Positions 7,226 through 15,440 of a stretch of 20,439 nucleotides of DNA are shown one piece after another. Location of the stretch: positions 1 to 20,439 of the forward strand of contig JAISDO010000019.1 of assembly GCA_031264755.1 (NCBI GenBank). The letters run 5' to 3'. Position 1 is the first letter of the stretch; the number at the start of each line of letters is the position of its first letter. The position numbers and the translations under genes were made by a program. This DNA is from Clostridiales bacterium. GTDB lineage: Bacteria; Bacillota_A; Clostridia; Christensenellales; Pumilibacteraceae. Below the pieces are notes generated by a model that was not told the origin of the DNA, searched no databases, and saw only the letters and a list, made by a program, of their open reading frames with translations.

Positions 7226-7587
7226 TTTACAACTCCATTAATATTGTCGGGCAACAAGTCCACCCCACCAATTGCAAAAGGGTGACATCTCAATATCCTC
7301 TTGGTGGCTAGCATAGTCCCACGTATTGTGCCAAAACTTCGAATGGCTTGCAAGCAATACGTACTACATGTAGGGTGATATATGCAAGTTCGTGGCAATA
7401 TTGGCGATAGCAACCATCTATAAAGGTATATAAGTACAACAAACACCCACCGCAATGTCAGGATGCTGACTATTGTAGCGAAGATGTTGTGATTATTCGC
7501 TAGTTGCAAATGTTGAGTGGCATGCAATACTGCATTGTACCGCACATCAAGTTGCTTGGCGACATTAACATTAGCATAGTCAAACAT
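7213..7587 (-). CDS. yidD: Membrane protein insertion efficiency factor YidD, extended N-terminus
   Basis: YidD assists YidC in inserting inner-membrane proteins. The family core runs from about residue 46: RWVFVVLIYLYRWLLSPILP, then CIYHPTCSTYCLQAIRSFG with C68, C74 and C78, and the RILRCHPFAIGGVDLLP block with C101. Typical YidD proteins have 70-90 residues; this frame has 124, with an extra N-terminal 45 residues of no known domain. Internal TTG (residue 45) or GTG (48) codons could be the true start, but neither has a ribosome site. The ATG at 7587 also lacks a clear Shine-Dalgarno. It lies 53 bases after rnpA and overlaps yidC by 13 bases. Confidence 0.9.
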   Translation of the reverse strand: MFDYANVNVAKQLDVRYNAVLHATQHLQLANNHNIFATIVSILTLRWVFVVLIYLYRWLLSPILPRTCIYHPTCSTYCLQAIRSFGTIRGTMLATKRILRCHPFAIGGVDLLPDNINGVVKWLL

Positions 7588-7640
7588 AAATCAATACAAG
7601 TTTGGTTGATTTTGTATCAAAAATATCAATGCACATACCA

Positions 7641-7976
7641 CTAACTACCCAATATATTGGCACGCAATAACAAGTCGTGTACTAGTCTATACATTTTGGC
7701 ATAGTTGCAATCAACAATAGTCTGATTGGCTACTAATACAACTTGAGCTTGCAACACAAACTGTGGTAGCAAGCTAGATACAATGCTACGCAACCGTCGT
7801 TTGACAAGATTGCGAGTTACGGCATTGCCTACTTTGTTGCTTACACTAAAGCCCACTTTAGTCTTCTTGCCTTTGACAAAATATAGTCTGAGACATGAGG
7901 AGCTTTGCCTTAATCCATGCTTGTATAAGTAGTTAAAAGATCCGTTCTTGGTCAAACGATAGTTTTTTTTTAGCAT
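7641..7976 (-). CDS. rnpA: Ribonuclease P protein component
   Basis: Protein subunit of RNase P, which helps the catalytic RNA remove 5' leaders from tRNA precursors. The protein has 111 residues, the usual size. The N-terminus MLKKNYRLTKNGSFNYLYKHG is family-typical, with the conserved F positions that contact the pre-tRNA leader. The RNR region reads KVGNAVTRNLVKRRLRSI, where the second Arg of RNR is Leu. The ATG has GGGGAG about seven bases upstream. It follows rpmH by 62 bases, the standard gene order. Confidence 0.95.
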   Translation of the reverse strand: MLKKNYRLTKNGSFNYLYKHGLRQSSSCLRLYFVKGKKTKVGFSVSNKVGNAVTRNLVKRRLRSIVSSLLPQFVLQAQVVLVANQTIVDCNYAKMYRLVHDLLLRANILGS

Positions 7977-8038
7977 GACATACTCCCCTCAGTCACTTAG
8001 CTACAGTTGGGTAATTTGACACGAGGGTAACTCAATCA

Positions 8039-8191
8039 CTAGTTAGTCCCTAATCTCTTTGGTACCAACAATTTGCGACCTTTGGCACGTCTACGTTGCA
8101 ATACACGTCTACCTGCAGTGGATTTCATTCTTGATCTAAATCCATGCACTTTGGACTTTTTGCGTTTCTTTGGTTGATATGTTCTCTTCAT
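8039..8191 (-). CDS. rpmH: 50S ribosomal protein L34, with short C-terminal extension
   Basis: A 50-codon gene read from the ATG at 8191 to the TAG at 8039-8041. The protein starts [20 protein letters not shown], continues [20 protein letters not shown] and ends [10 protein letters not shown]. The first 41 residues are the universal L34 sequence. Most bacterial L34 proteins have 44-46 residues and end soon after GRK, so the tail is about five residues longer. AGGAG at 8204-8208 lies 12 bases before the ATG, a slightly long spacing. A consensus promoter (8271-8299) and a 5' hairpin lie upstream. It begins the rpmH-rnpA-yidD-yidC-khpB cluster. Confidence 0.97.
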   Translation of the reverse strand: MKRTYQPKKRKKSKVHGFRSRMKSTAGRRVLQRRRAKGRKLLVPKRLGTN

Positions 8192-8231
8192 CTTTTTGAA
8201 TAACTCCTAAAAATATAACCACAAACAAAGA

Positions 8232-8260
8232 CAATTAAGCAAAGCTTTTTGACTTAATTG
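8232..8260 (-). promoter_or_regulatory. Hairpin at the 5' end of the rpmH transcript
   Basis: CAATTAAG (8232-8239) and CTTAATTG (8253-8260) form an 8-bp stem with a 13-base loop. The predicted rpmH transcription start is near 8264, so this would be the first structure in the message. On the minus strand it is followed by TCTTTGTTTG, so it could instead terminate transcripts coming from the acetyltransferase gene. Confidence 0.45.
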
Positions 8261-8270
8261 CATACAAGTA

Positions 8271-8299
8271 ATTGTATTGTATTTGAACTAATATGTCAA
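8271..8299 (-). promoter_or_regulatory. Consensus promoter of the rpmH operon
   Basis: On the minus strand TTGACA (8294-8299, perfect) and TACAAT (8271-8276, 5/6) are exactly 17 bases apart. The -35 overlaps the last codons of the acetyltransferase gene. The expected start is near 8264, about 73 bases before rpmH. Confidence 0.75.
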
Positions 8300-8731
8300 G
8301 TTATTTGGTGTTAGATATTTGAGCATAGATATGTGTGGTATGCCAGCATCCATATACTGATCTCCATAAGAGACATAGTTTAGATTGAGGTAGAAATCTA
8401 ACGCATGAAGCTGAGCTGACAATTTGGATATTTTGCATCCTACATCTTTGGCATAGTCATGAGCTATATTCATAATTTGACGCCCCATACCTTGTCTACG
8501 CATAGACTTGGATACTGATACTCTACCTATATGTACAGTATCAGTATCTATGAGCAATCTACAGTAAGCCACGATAGCACTATTTATGTATAACCCAATA
8601 TGTACAAATAGGCTTTCGTCATCGCACAACTCTTCTTCTATAGGTACATTTTGCTCTACTACAAATACATCATGACGCAATGACATCATGTCATCGAGAG
8701 GTAGCTGTTGTATCTTAACAATTGTCTTCAT
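8288..8731 (-). CDS. GNAT-family acetyltransferase, ElaA-like
   Basis: A 147-residue N-acetyltransferase of the GNAT superfamily, predicted to move an acetyl group from acetyl-CoA to an unknown amine. The N-terminal RHDVFVVEQNVPIEEELCDD block is typical of the ElaA/YjcF branch (LRxxVFxxEQxVPxxEExDxxD). The acetyl-CoA binding loop is RRQGMGRQIM (about residues 78-87), after the strand VHIGRVSVS. The ending LNYVSYGDQYMDAGIPHISM also fits that branch. The ATG lies four bases after the stop of the alcohol dehydrogenase gene, so translation is probably coupled and both are one transcript. Substrate unknown. Confidence 0.88.
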   Translation of the reverse strand: MKTIVKIQQLPLDDMMSLRHDVFVVEQNVPIEEELCDDESLFVHIGLYINSAIVAYCRLLIDTDTVHIGRVSVSKSMRRQGMGRQIMNIAHDYAKDVGCKISKLSAQLHALDFYLNLNYVSYGDQYMDAGIPHISMLKYLTPNNLTY

Positions 8732-8735
8732 TTAT

Positions 8736-9905
8736 TTATTTGGCTAGCTCAAATATAGTTGTGATATCGTACGCATTGAGCTGCCCATATGATCCCAATG
8801 AACTATTGTTGTCAAATTTATCTTTGACCAAATGATTGACTACTTGATAGTCTATATTGATTGCAGACATAGATGTTGGCAAATCTAAAGAATGGTAGAA
8901 TTCTACAAGCTTAAAGATACCGTTATCCATGATTTGTCTATCAGTTTTGCCCGTGGCTAACATTACATCTTTGCAAAATTGCAGTATCTTGTGTGGTCGC
9001 TTGTTGGAGATATGTTTGAGCCATGCTACAAAAATTATTGCGAGTCCGGTACCATGTGCTATATTGTGTACACCTGATAAATACAAATTTTCTATACGAT
9101 GAGTAGCCCAATCTTGCTCTGTACGACCCAGAGACAACATGCTATTGTGTGCTATAGTCCCTAGTAGACAAAACTCACTCCATAGTTGATAGTTGGTATT
9201 GTCTGTATACAATTTGGGCGCTATTGCAAATACTGATTGTATCCCAGCTTTGAGTAAGTTGTCAGTCACAACCACATTGTCTTGAGGACTAAAATATCGC
9301 TCTAACATGTGTGCTAGCATATCCGAAGCACCATTGGCTATTTGTACTTTTGGCAACGTAAACATCAATTCGGGATTGACACATGCTATTATTGGACGCA
9401 ATAAATCGTGACCACAATCATACTTGAGACCAGTGTCAGCATCTCTTATTACTGTGGCAGTACTATTCTCACTACCTGTTGCTGGCAATGTCAAAATTGC
9501 CCCTATAGGCAACACTTTGGTCAAAGGTTGTGTCTTGACACTAAAATAATGCCAAACATCATCATTGACAGCTCCTATAGCAATAGCCTTAGCCTCGTCA
9601 AGCACACTACCTCCGCCCACACCAAGTACAAAGTCTATGCCTGAGGACTTGGCCAAGTCTACACCTTGCAACATATGCACCTTGTGTGGATTGGCAACTA
9701 CTCCACCAAATTCCACACAGTCCAATCCACTATCCAATAGACTCTTCTTGACTCTATCAAGCAACCCACTCTTGATTGTGGAGTTCTGTCCATATACTAT
9801 CAGAACCTTGCTAGCACCAAAACTTAGAATATGTTGTCCTATTTGGTTCTCTACACCTTTGCCGTATACAAGTTTGGTCTTGTTGTGATATACAAAGTCG
9901 TTCAT
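8736..9905 (-). CDS. Iron-containing alcohol dehydrogenase (BdhA/YqhD-like)
   Basis: A 389-residue group III alcohol dehydrogenase, expected to interconvert alcohols and aldehydes with NAD(P)H in the cytoplasm. The nucleotide-binding loop is GVGGGS (95-100). The four metal ligands are recognisable: D195 and H199 in SDMLAHMLERYF, H269 in THRIE and H284 in NIAHGTG. The N-terminus NDFVYHNKTKLVYGKG and the SGL block at 46-48 match butanol dehydrogenase/YqhD-type enzymes. GAGGAG (9911-9916) lies five bases before the ATG, and a TATAAT at 9955-9960 is a plausible -10. It forms a two-gene unit with the acetyltransferase. In a fermenting anaerobe it probably helps dispose of reducing power or detoxify aldehydes. 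Confidence 0.93.
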   Translation of the reverse strand: MNDFVYHNKTKLVYGKGVENQIGQHILSFGASKVLIVYGQNSTIKSGLLDRVKKSLLDSGLDCVEFGGVVANPHKVHMLQGVDLAKSSGIDFVLGVGGGSVLDEAKAIAIGAVNDDVWHYFSVKTQPLTKVLPIGAILTLPATGSENSTATVIRDADTGLKYDCGHDLLRPIIACVNPELMFTLPKVQIANGASDMLAHMLERYFSPQDNVVVTDNLLKAGIQSVFAIAPKLYTDNTNYQLWSEFCLLGTIAHNSMLSLGRTEQDWATHRIENLYLSGVHNIAHGTGLAIIFVAWLKHISNKRPHKILQFCKDVMLATGKTDRQIMDNGIFKLVEFYHSLDLPTSMSAINIDYQVVNHLVKDKFDNNSSLGSYGQLNAYDITTIFELAK

Positions 9906-10010
9906 AGCAACTCCTCTTTGACTTTTTGAACATTAAATATTAAGTATGTATACTATTATATATACCACAATTTGGCAATATAAGCAACAAAAAGTTGTAG
10001 CAATGCCAAT

Positions 10011-10049
10011 AAGCTATCAAGGAGCTTGTTAAAGACGCCCTGATAGCTT
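10011..10049 (-). terminator. Hairpin downstream of the permease gene
   Basis: AAGCTATCA (10011-10019) pairs with TGATAGCTT (10041-10049), extended by GG/CC after one mismatch. It lies between the permease stop (10075) and the alcohol dehydrogenase start. A short T-run follows on the plus strand only, so direction of action is unclear. Confidence 0.5.
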
Positions 10050-10074
10050 TTGCAACTAGCATACAACAATATAC

Positions 10075-11481
10075 TTAATCTAGTTGCATTGTATTGATTG
10101 TGTTGTTCTCCAATTGTTGATATTTTTCTTCAGTGTAGTCGTTTTGCTGAGGTTTGCCGATATACATAAACATTATACCTACAATTTGGACAACCGCAAA
10201 CACACCCAAAAACCATAGTACATACCACTTGTGTGAGTATACAAGAGCTATTATCAAGAAGACAGTACATCCTATAGAGACAATAGGTGCCACAAATCTA
10301 TTGAACCAATGTAGGTCCTTGTGCTTGTGCATAGTTGCTACAAAGATAGGTACTAACATAGCATACAAGAAGACAATAGGCAACTCGGATATGTCAAATG
10401 CTCCACCTAATCTAGTAATACTAAAATACCACACAACCAACCATACACCCGATAGTAGTAGGCCTATGAGACCCGAGTTGGCAGGCATATTGGTTGCGGG
10501 GGTCACATGTCCCATAGTGTCTTGAGCTATGCCCATACGTTTGTTGGCCAAAGCATACATACTTCGGGTAGAGGACATAGTCATACCATTGGCGGTACCT
10601 AAGCAAGATATAATTACAAACACAAACAATAACGTCCCACCAACATTGCTAAATATTTTGCTAAAAGCAGTCTTAATTACTTCGTTGCCATTGCCTGTAA
10701 TTAGGTCTATTGTAGGCATTGTACTAGCAATACCTATAAAGTACACTATATATACGCCGACAATTATTATAGCACCAATCAAGAGTGCCAATGGTACGGT
10801 TTTTTTTGCGTTTTTGACTTCTGGCACTATACTGGTCACTACAATCCAACCATCATAAGCAAACAAACAAGCAATAATTGCAGTAAAAAAAGGATTTTCG
10901 GCTGCTTCAGTAACTACAGTAGTGCCAAAATTGTCCACAGTCGTACCATTGACTAGTCCTACAATCGTACCAATGATAGCCATAAGAATCAAGGGTATGA
11001 GCTTGATTACCAATGCCGACACTTGGAATTTGCCGGATATCTTGGGAGCTAGAGTATTGAGTGTGTACAACAACAGCATGTACCCCATTGCAATCATCCA
11101 TACGGCACCATCATCATTGAGCCCAAACAACACTACTGTATAATTGGCCGAAACCCAAGACACTACAGCAGAGAAGACAGGGGCATACATAGTCGCCCAG
11201 AACCATCCAATAAAGTAACTGTACTTTTTGCCAATTAGGTCGTCAGCATACCCCATAAGACCTGGCGAGTTGGGGTGCTTGCCCGCTATAACACAAAAGG
11301 TATAGCACAACACCAACATTATCAATCCACCCACGAGCCAAGCTGCAATACTCAAGTACATATTGCCACCAGTAGAGCTCAACACAGTGCCTGACTTAAA
11401 AAATACTCCACTGCCAATAACAATGCCTGTTATCATAGCTATACACGTGAATAGACCATATTTTTTTCTCAATTCAGTCAT
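10075..11481 (-). CDS. APC-family amino acid permease
   Basis: A 468-residue integral membrane transporter of the amino acid-polyamine-organocation superfamily with about 12 hydrophobic segments. The TM1 signature MITGIVIGSGVFFKSG (about residues 14-29) is the substrate-binding unwound helix GxIIGSGIF of the family. The TM6 region reads ACLFAYDGWIVVTSIVPEVK, the usual FxxFxGW...xxxxEVK block that ends in E(x)xNP-like charges. This pattern fits the LAT/SteT-like amino acid exchangers. The C-terminal 30 residues are polar. The start at 11481 was chosen because GGAGG (11487-11491) lies five bases upstream; an in-frame ATG at 11499 would put the ribosome site inside the gene. Substrate cannot be told from sequence. 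Confidence 0.9.
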   Translation of the reverse strand: MTELRKKYGLFTCIAMITGIVIGSGVFFKSGTVLSSTGGNMYLSIAAWLVGGLIMLVLCYTFCVIAGKHPNSPGLMGYADDLIGKKYSYFIGWFWATMYAPVFSAVVSWVSANYTVVLFGLNDDGAVWMIAMGYMLLLYTLNTLAPKISGKFQVSALVIKLIPLILMAIIGTIVGLVNGTTVDNFGTTVVTEAAENPFFTAIIACLFAYDGWIVVTSIVPEVKNAKKTVPLALLIGAIIIVGVYIVYFIGIASTMPTIDLITGNGNEVIKTAFSKIFSNVGGTLLFVFVIISCLGTANGMTMSSTRSMYALANKRMGIAQDTMGHVTPATNMPANSGLIGLLLSGVWLVVWYFSITRLGGAFDISELPIVFLYAMLVPIFVATMHKHKDLHWFNRFVAPIVSIGCTVFLIIALVYSHKWYVLWFLGVFAVVQIVGIMFMYIGKPQQNDYTEEKYQQLENNTINTMQLD

Positions 11482-11486
11482 CAAGA

Positions 11487-11491
11487 CCTCC
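11487..11491 (-). promoter_or_regulatory. Shine-Dalgarno that sets the permease start
   Basis: GGAGG on the minus strand, five bases before the ATG at 11481. It favours this start over the in-frame ATG at 11499. Confidence 0.8.
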
Positions 11492-11557
11492 ACAAACAAA
11501 CATATATCGCATTAGTAATATATATAATAAACATATATTACCACAAAGAATTATTAA

Positions 11558-11592
11558 TGACAAGCAATATTATTACAACTTATTGCTTGTCA
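11558..11592 (-). terminator. Terminator-type hairpin after tex, 12-bp perfect stem
   Basis: TGACAAGCAATA (11558-11569) is exactly complementary to 11581-11592, with an 11-base loop. It lies 40 bases beyond the tex stop codon. On the minus strand it is followed by TTAATAATTC, T-rich but not a real U-tract. Confidence 0.65.
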
Positions 11593-11631
11593 CTATGTTT
11601 TTGTGCTTGTCAATTTTTGGTAATGTATATG

Positions 11632-14028
11632 TCATTTTTTGTATTTGGATGTCAACTGTTGCAACATGTCTTCTATACTAACACTAGAGTATCTATTGTT
11701 GTCGTTGCGTGTGTGTTGAGTATGTTGTTGTCTTTGTTCAAGTTTTTGCTCTTCGGTTTTTTTGGTTGGCTTGTCCAGTCCTTTGGTACGCATGGTCAAT
11801 GCTATACGTTTTTTGATTAGATCCACTTCTATGATACGCACTTTGACAGTGTCCCCTACGTTGAGCACTTGCGAAGGATGTGTTATGTAATAATCTGCAC
11901 ACTGACTTAGGTGTACTAGACCATCATGATGAACCCCAATATCTACAAAAGCTCCAAAGTCTATAACATTGCGTACAACGCCGTCTAGTTCCATACCTAC
12001 ATGTAGGTCTTCTAGTTGCATTAGATCTGCACGTAATACTGTGGGCGGCAAACTGTCCCTAATGTCCCTACCTGGCTTTGCCAATTCTTGTACTATATCA
12101 AGTAGTGTAGGTACACCAATACTACATTGTGACGCTATGTTGTTGATACCTATAGCGTCAACTTTGGTTTTGATATCTTTGATACCATTGGCATCGGTAT
12201 CAAGTTGCAATAGTTGCAATAGGGTATTTGCCGCTTGATAGCTCTCTGGATGGACTGCTGTGTTGTCCAATATGTTGCTAGCTTCGCTAATACGCAAAAA
12301 ACCAGCACACTGTTGATAAGCTTTTGGTCCCAATTTGGGTACTTGTAGCAATTCTTCTCTGCTACTAAAAGGATGATTTTCTCTATACTTAACTATATTT
12401 TTGGCTATAGACATGTTGAGACCTGACACATAGGACAATAGACTATATGATGCGGTATTAATATCCACACCTACATTGTTGACGCAAGACTCTACTACGC
12501 CGTTGAGTACTTGTGTTAGGCGTTTTTGTGGCATATCGTGTTGATATTGCCCTACGCCTATGCTCTTGACATCTATCTTGATCAATTCTGCCAAAGGGTC
12601 AAGTAGTCGTCTGGCTATGGACACAGCTCCACGTATTGTTACGTCATAATTAGGTAATTCTTCGGTGCCTAGTTTGCTAGCACTGTACACACTAGCTCCT
12701 GCCTCATTGACTATTGCATAGCTAACAGATCTGTCTAGAGATTTGATTAGATCGGATACAAAGATTTCTGTCTCTTTGCTAGCTGTCCCATTGCCTATAG
12801 ATATTACATCTATGTTGTGTTTGGATATTAGCTTGGCAACAATATCCTTAGCTTGCTGCAACTCAGCTTGAGACTTGGTTAGATATATAACACCACTATC
12901 CAATATATTGCCAGATTTGTCTATCACTGCTAGTTTGCAACCTGTACGATAACCAGGATCCAAACCTAATATTATCTTGTTTTTGAGTGGCGGCTGCATC
13001 AAGAGTGGACGTAGATTGGTCTCAAACATCTTGATAGCTTGCTCATTAGCTCTGTCTGTCAAGTCGCTACGAGTCTCTCTCTCTATAGAGGGTGCTATCA
13101 ATCTATCATAAGAATCCTGCACTGTAGCATGCATAGTATCTTTGAAGATACTAGGTTTGATATATGCTTTGTACAATATCTCTATACAGGCTTCAGCATC
13201 TTGTATGATATTTACTTTGATGCATTCGTCCTTTTCGCCTCTATTGATAGCCAATATGCGATGACTAGGCAAATCTTTGATAAGTTGCTCAAAGTCTTTG
13301 TAGGTATCGTATGTCAACAGTTTATCTTTATTTTTGTCTGTACTCTCGCACAATGTTGCTTTGAGTTTGGTACTTGATGCGTACAACTGTCTTAGAGCTT
13401 TGCGACAATTGGCATCATCACTGATTATTTCGGCTATGATATCTTGAGCTCCTTGCAAAGCTTGCTCTGGTGTATCAATACCATTGTCTGTATTGACATA
13501 GAGTGTCGCTATCTCCACGATATCACCCTGTTGCATCTCTTGAGCTAGGATAATATCAGCAAGAGGTTGCAACCCACTTTGTATAGCGATAGATGCTCTT
13601 GTCTTTTTCTTTTGTTTGTATGGTCTATATATGTCCTCTACTTCGGTCATTGTTTTGGCATTGGTTAGGGCTATATTGAGCTCGTCTGTCCATTTGTCTT
13701 GACCGAGTATAGATTGCATAACTTCATTTTTGCGTTGTTCTAGATTGTTGAGATATGTCAACCTATCAGCAAAATCACGCAAGGTCTCGTCAGTACAATT
13801 GCCATGCATTTCTTTGCGGTACCTTGCTATAAATGGTATAGTATTGCCATCTGCTATTAGATCTACAATATTGCTACTATGCTCTTGCCTCAGACCAAAT
13901 TCGGCAGCCAATTGAGTTTTGATATCAATTGATACATACAAATTAGTTGAGTTGATAGGTTGAAGATTAGCTGTATCAATTGCGTTTTGATCTATAGTGT
14001 CCAATTGTGTATCCAAATCATTAGTCAT
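11632..14028 (-). CDS. tex: RNA-binding transcriptional accessory protein Tex
   Basis: Tex is a cytoplasmic nucleic-acid-binding protein related to eukaryotic Spt6. The 798 residues show the complete architecture: N-terminal Tex domain with IADGNTIPFIARYRKEM (58-74) and the IYRPYKQKKKTRA block (133-145), the YqgF/RuvC-like domain starting ILGLDPGYRTGCKLAV (353-368), the helix-hairpin-helix region with NTASYSLLSYVSGL (524-537) and VPKLGPKAYQQCAGFLRI (563-580), and a C-terminal S1 domain (about 675-747) with GVVRNVIDFGAFVDIGVH. A polar tail follows. The ATG at 14028 has GAGGG seven bases upstream (14036-14040); a longer frame to 14085 would start inside a hairpin and is rejected. The promoter overlaps that hairpin. 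Confidence 0.96.
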   Translation of the reverse strand: MTNDLDTQLDTIDQNAIDTANLQPINSTNLYVSIDIKTQLAAEFGLRQEHSSNIVDLIADGNTIPFIARYRKEMHGNCTDETLRDFADRLTYLNNLEQRKNEVMQSILGQDKWTDELNIALTNAKTMTEVEDIYRPYKQKKKTRASIAIQSGLQPLADIILAQEMQQGDIVEIATLYVNTDNGIDTPEQALQGAQDIIAEIISDDANCRKALRQLYASSTKLKATLCESTDKNKDKLLTYDTYKDFEQLIKDLPSHRILAINRGEKDECIKVNIIQDAEACIEILYKAYIKPSIFKDTMHATVQDSYDRLIAPSIERETRSDLTDRANEQAIKMFETNLRPLLMQPPLKNKIILGLDPGYRTGCKLAVIDKSGNILDSGVIYLTKSQAELQQAKDIVAKLISKHNIDVISIGNGTASKETEIFVSDLIKSLDRSVSYAIVNEAGASVYSASKLGTEELPNYDVTIRGAVSIARRLLDPLAELIKIDVKSIGVGQYQHDMPQKRLTQVLNGVVESCVNNVGVDINTASYSLLSYVSGLNMSIAKNIVKYRENHPFSSREELLQVPKLGPKAYQQCAGFLRISEASNILDNTAVHPESYQAANTLLQLLQLDTDANGIKDIKTKVDAIGINNIASQCSIGVPTLLDIVQELAKPGRDIRDSLPPTVLRADLMQLEDLHVGMELDGVVRNVIDFGAFVDIGVHHDGLVHLSQCADYYITHPSQVLNVGDTVKVRIIEVDLIKKRIALTMRTKGLDKPTKKTEEQKLEQRQQHTQHTRNDNNRYSSVSIEDMLQQLTSKYKK

Positions 14029-14035
14029 AAATTGA

Positions 14036-14040
14036 CCCTC
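14036..14040 (-). promoter_or_regulatory. Shine-Dalgarno that sets the tex start
   Basis: GAGGG on the minus strand, seven bases before the ATG at 14028. The upstream in-frame ATG at 14085 has no such site and lies in an inverted repeat. Confidence 0.75.
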
Positions 14041-14056
14041 AAAATTATTATGTAAT

Positions 14057-14085
14057 ATTATACCACAATAGTTGTTCCCAAACAA
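14057..14085 (-). promoter_or_regulatory. tex promoter overlapping an inverted repeat
   Basis: On the minus strand TTGTTT (14080-14085) and TATAAT (14057-14062) are 17 bases apart, and the -10 is extended (TGGTATAAT). Transcription would start near 14050, giving a 21-base leader with the Shine-Dalgarno. The 16-bp inverted repeat at 14061-14100 covers the spacer and -35. Confidence 0.6.
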
Positions 14086-14100
14086 ACAACTATTGTGGTA
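14061..14100. terminator. 16-bp perfect hairpin between the FRG gene and tex
   Basis: TACCACAATAGTTGTT (14061-14076) is exactly complementary to 14085-14100, with an 8-base loop. It may end transcripts of the FRG-domain gene, but it also overlaps the tex promoter, so it could serve as an operator. A TTTT run follows only on the plus strand. Confidence 0.6.
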
Positions 14101-14104
14101 TTTT

Positions 14105-14125
14105 AATAAGCATACAATGCTTATT
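14105..14125. repeat. Second small hairpin, 9-bp stem
   Basis: AATAAGCAT (14105-14113) and ATGCTTATT (14117-14125) form a 9-bp perfect stem with a 3-base loop, four bases from the previous hairpin. Leftward transcripts of the FRG gene would meet it first, with an AAAATACC run after it, so alone it is not a canonical intrinsic terminator. Confidence 0.5.
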
Positions 14126-14232
14126 TAATCTTCTTATTGTATCCAATACAACAAACTTGTATCAAACCAAACTGGATTGCTTGATATTGAAGTGATGATT
14201 AACACTTAGTTTGTCATCTTTGGTTGATAATA

Positions 14233-15378
14233 TTATTGTAGCAAGAACTTGTCTACTTTGCTATTGACAAATTCGCCATGTGATATCAGATCATTGTTGA
14301 GTGTGACCTTGTTGATACCTAATAGACTTAGTTCTTCTAGTATATTTGGTTTTTCGTTGACTGGCACTATTATCTTCTTGCACGTCATAGTTTCTTGACG
14401 CAATCCTGCCATGCAAAAAGCCAAACCTTGAGCCGCCAACTTGTCAGTCTTAAGCTTGTTGAGCTGAGGCAATATCATGTAAGGATTGAGTAGATCTTCG
14501 GGATTGGTGTTGAAGTCTCTAAATGTAGAACTCTCTCTTTCGGCTTCTGAGTACAATTTGCTAAATATCTTACTAACAGTGTAAAAATCCAACTGCTCCT
14601 CTTGTCCGTCTCCATAATCTTTGTTGAGTACCTTAGAATTCTCTTTGAGTGCTATATCTATAATATCCTTGAAGACAATATCAAGACCAGTTCTTACGTT
14701 GCCTTTGATTCGCAATTGCCTACTCAACAAGTATTCTGCAACTATCTCTACTACCTTTTGTTCTCTATAAGTCAACCTAGGCAAACAAGCGAGCAACAAG
14801 GCTCTATCACTATCGTAAGATAGTATGCCATCTCCACCAATCTTAGTGGGAAATTTTTGGTTGATATGATACACTACGCCGTCTATAGCATTAGATCTTT
14901 CCAAGAGTGCTATATTGCGATTTTGCTCTACTACAGCGTCGCTACAAGCATAGTACAACGCCACAAGAGGTAGTGTTGTAAAGTCTAGCAAGCGTGTAGG
15001 CCAACCATAATGTGACATTTTGACCAATCTATCTACACTAGACAATCCATTAAACTCGCTAGGCAATCTTGTTATGGCCTCATAATAATATTTTTTTTCA
15101 TAGAAGATTTTGCCAATTTCACCTTTGGCTGTTCTATATTTTTTGTTGCGAAAGATAGAAGACTTGGGGTTGGAGGTCTCTATATCGTCAGTATCAAATT
15201 TGGCTTTGATTTGACCTCTATAAAAAGCAACTTCGTCTCTACCGTCAATAAGCTCATGTTTGCGCTTGATGAGTCGTATATACTCTGATACGCTAGATAC
15301 GGTGTCTACTCTATGATCTACCTTGGTCTCCAATACAAGAGCCTTACCTTCTTCAGCAAAAGCCTGTTGATTGTCCAT
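14233..15378 (-). CDS. FRG-domain protein
   Basis: A 381-residue cytoplasmic protein with an FRG domain in its N-terminal half. The two family hallmarks are visible: AFYRGQ at residues 51-56 (the F-R-G motif) and SHYGWPTRLLDFT at 122-134, followed by LPLVALYYACSD. The C-terminal half (about 190-381) has no domain I recognise and is largely charged and helical. FRG domains are found in single proteins scattered among bacteria and phages; their biochemical role is not established, and a link with phage defence is only suggested by typical gene neighbourhoods. AAGGAG lies about 11 bases before the ATG. The gene stands alone, with a hairpin pair on its 3' side and gene-poor DNA on its 5' side, which fits an acquired accessory gene. 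Confidence 0.82.
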   Translation of the reverse strand: MDNQQAFAEEGKALVLETKVDHRVDTVSSVSEYIRLIKRKHELIDGRDEVAFYRGQIKAKFDTDDIETSNPKSSIFRNKKYRTAKGEIGKIFYEKKYYYEAITRLPSEFNGLSSVDRLVKMSHYGWPTRLLDFTTLPLVALYYACSDAVVEQNRNIALLERSNAIDGVVYHINQKFPTKIGGDGILSYDSDRALLLACLPRLTYREQKVVEIVAEYLLSRQLRIKGNVRTGLDIVFKDIIDIALKENSKVLNKDYGDGQEEQLDFYTVSKIFSKLYSEAERESSTFRDFNTNPEDLLNPYMILPQLNKLKTDKLAAQGLAFCMAGLRQETMTCKKIIVPVNEKPNILEELSLLGINKVTLNNDLISHGEFVNSKVDKFLLQ

Positions 15379-15440
15379 AATTTGGGGATCTCCTTTATTT
15401 CAATGCAAATATGTTGTCATTATTAATATTTAGTGTCTTA

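Noticed and set aside
14029..14085. Longer tex frame starting at 14085
   Set aside because: It starts inside a perfect inverted repeat, while a GAGGG site precedes the ATG at 14028, where the family N-terminus fits.
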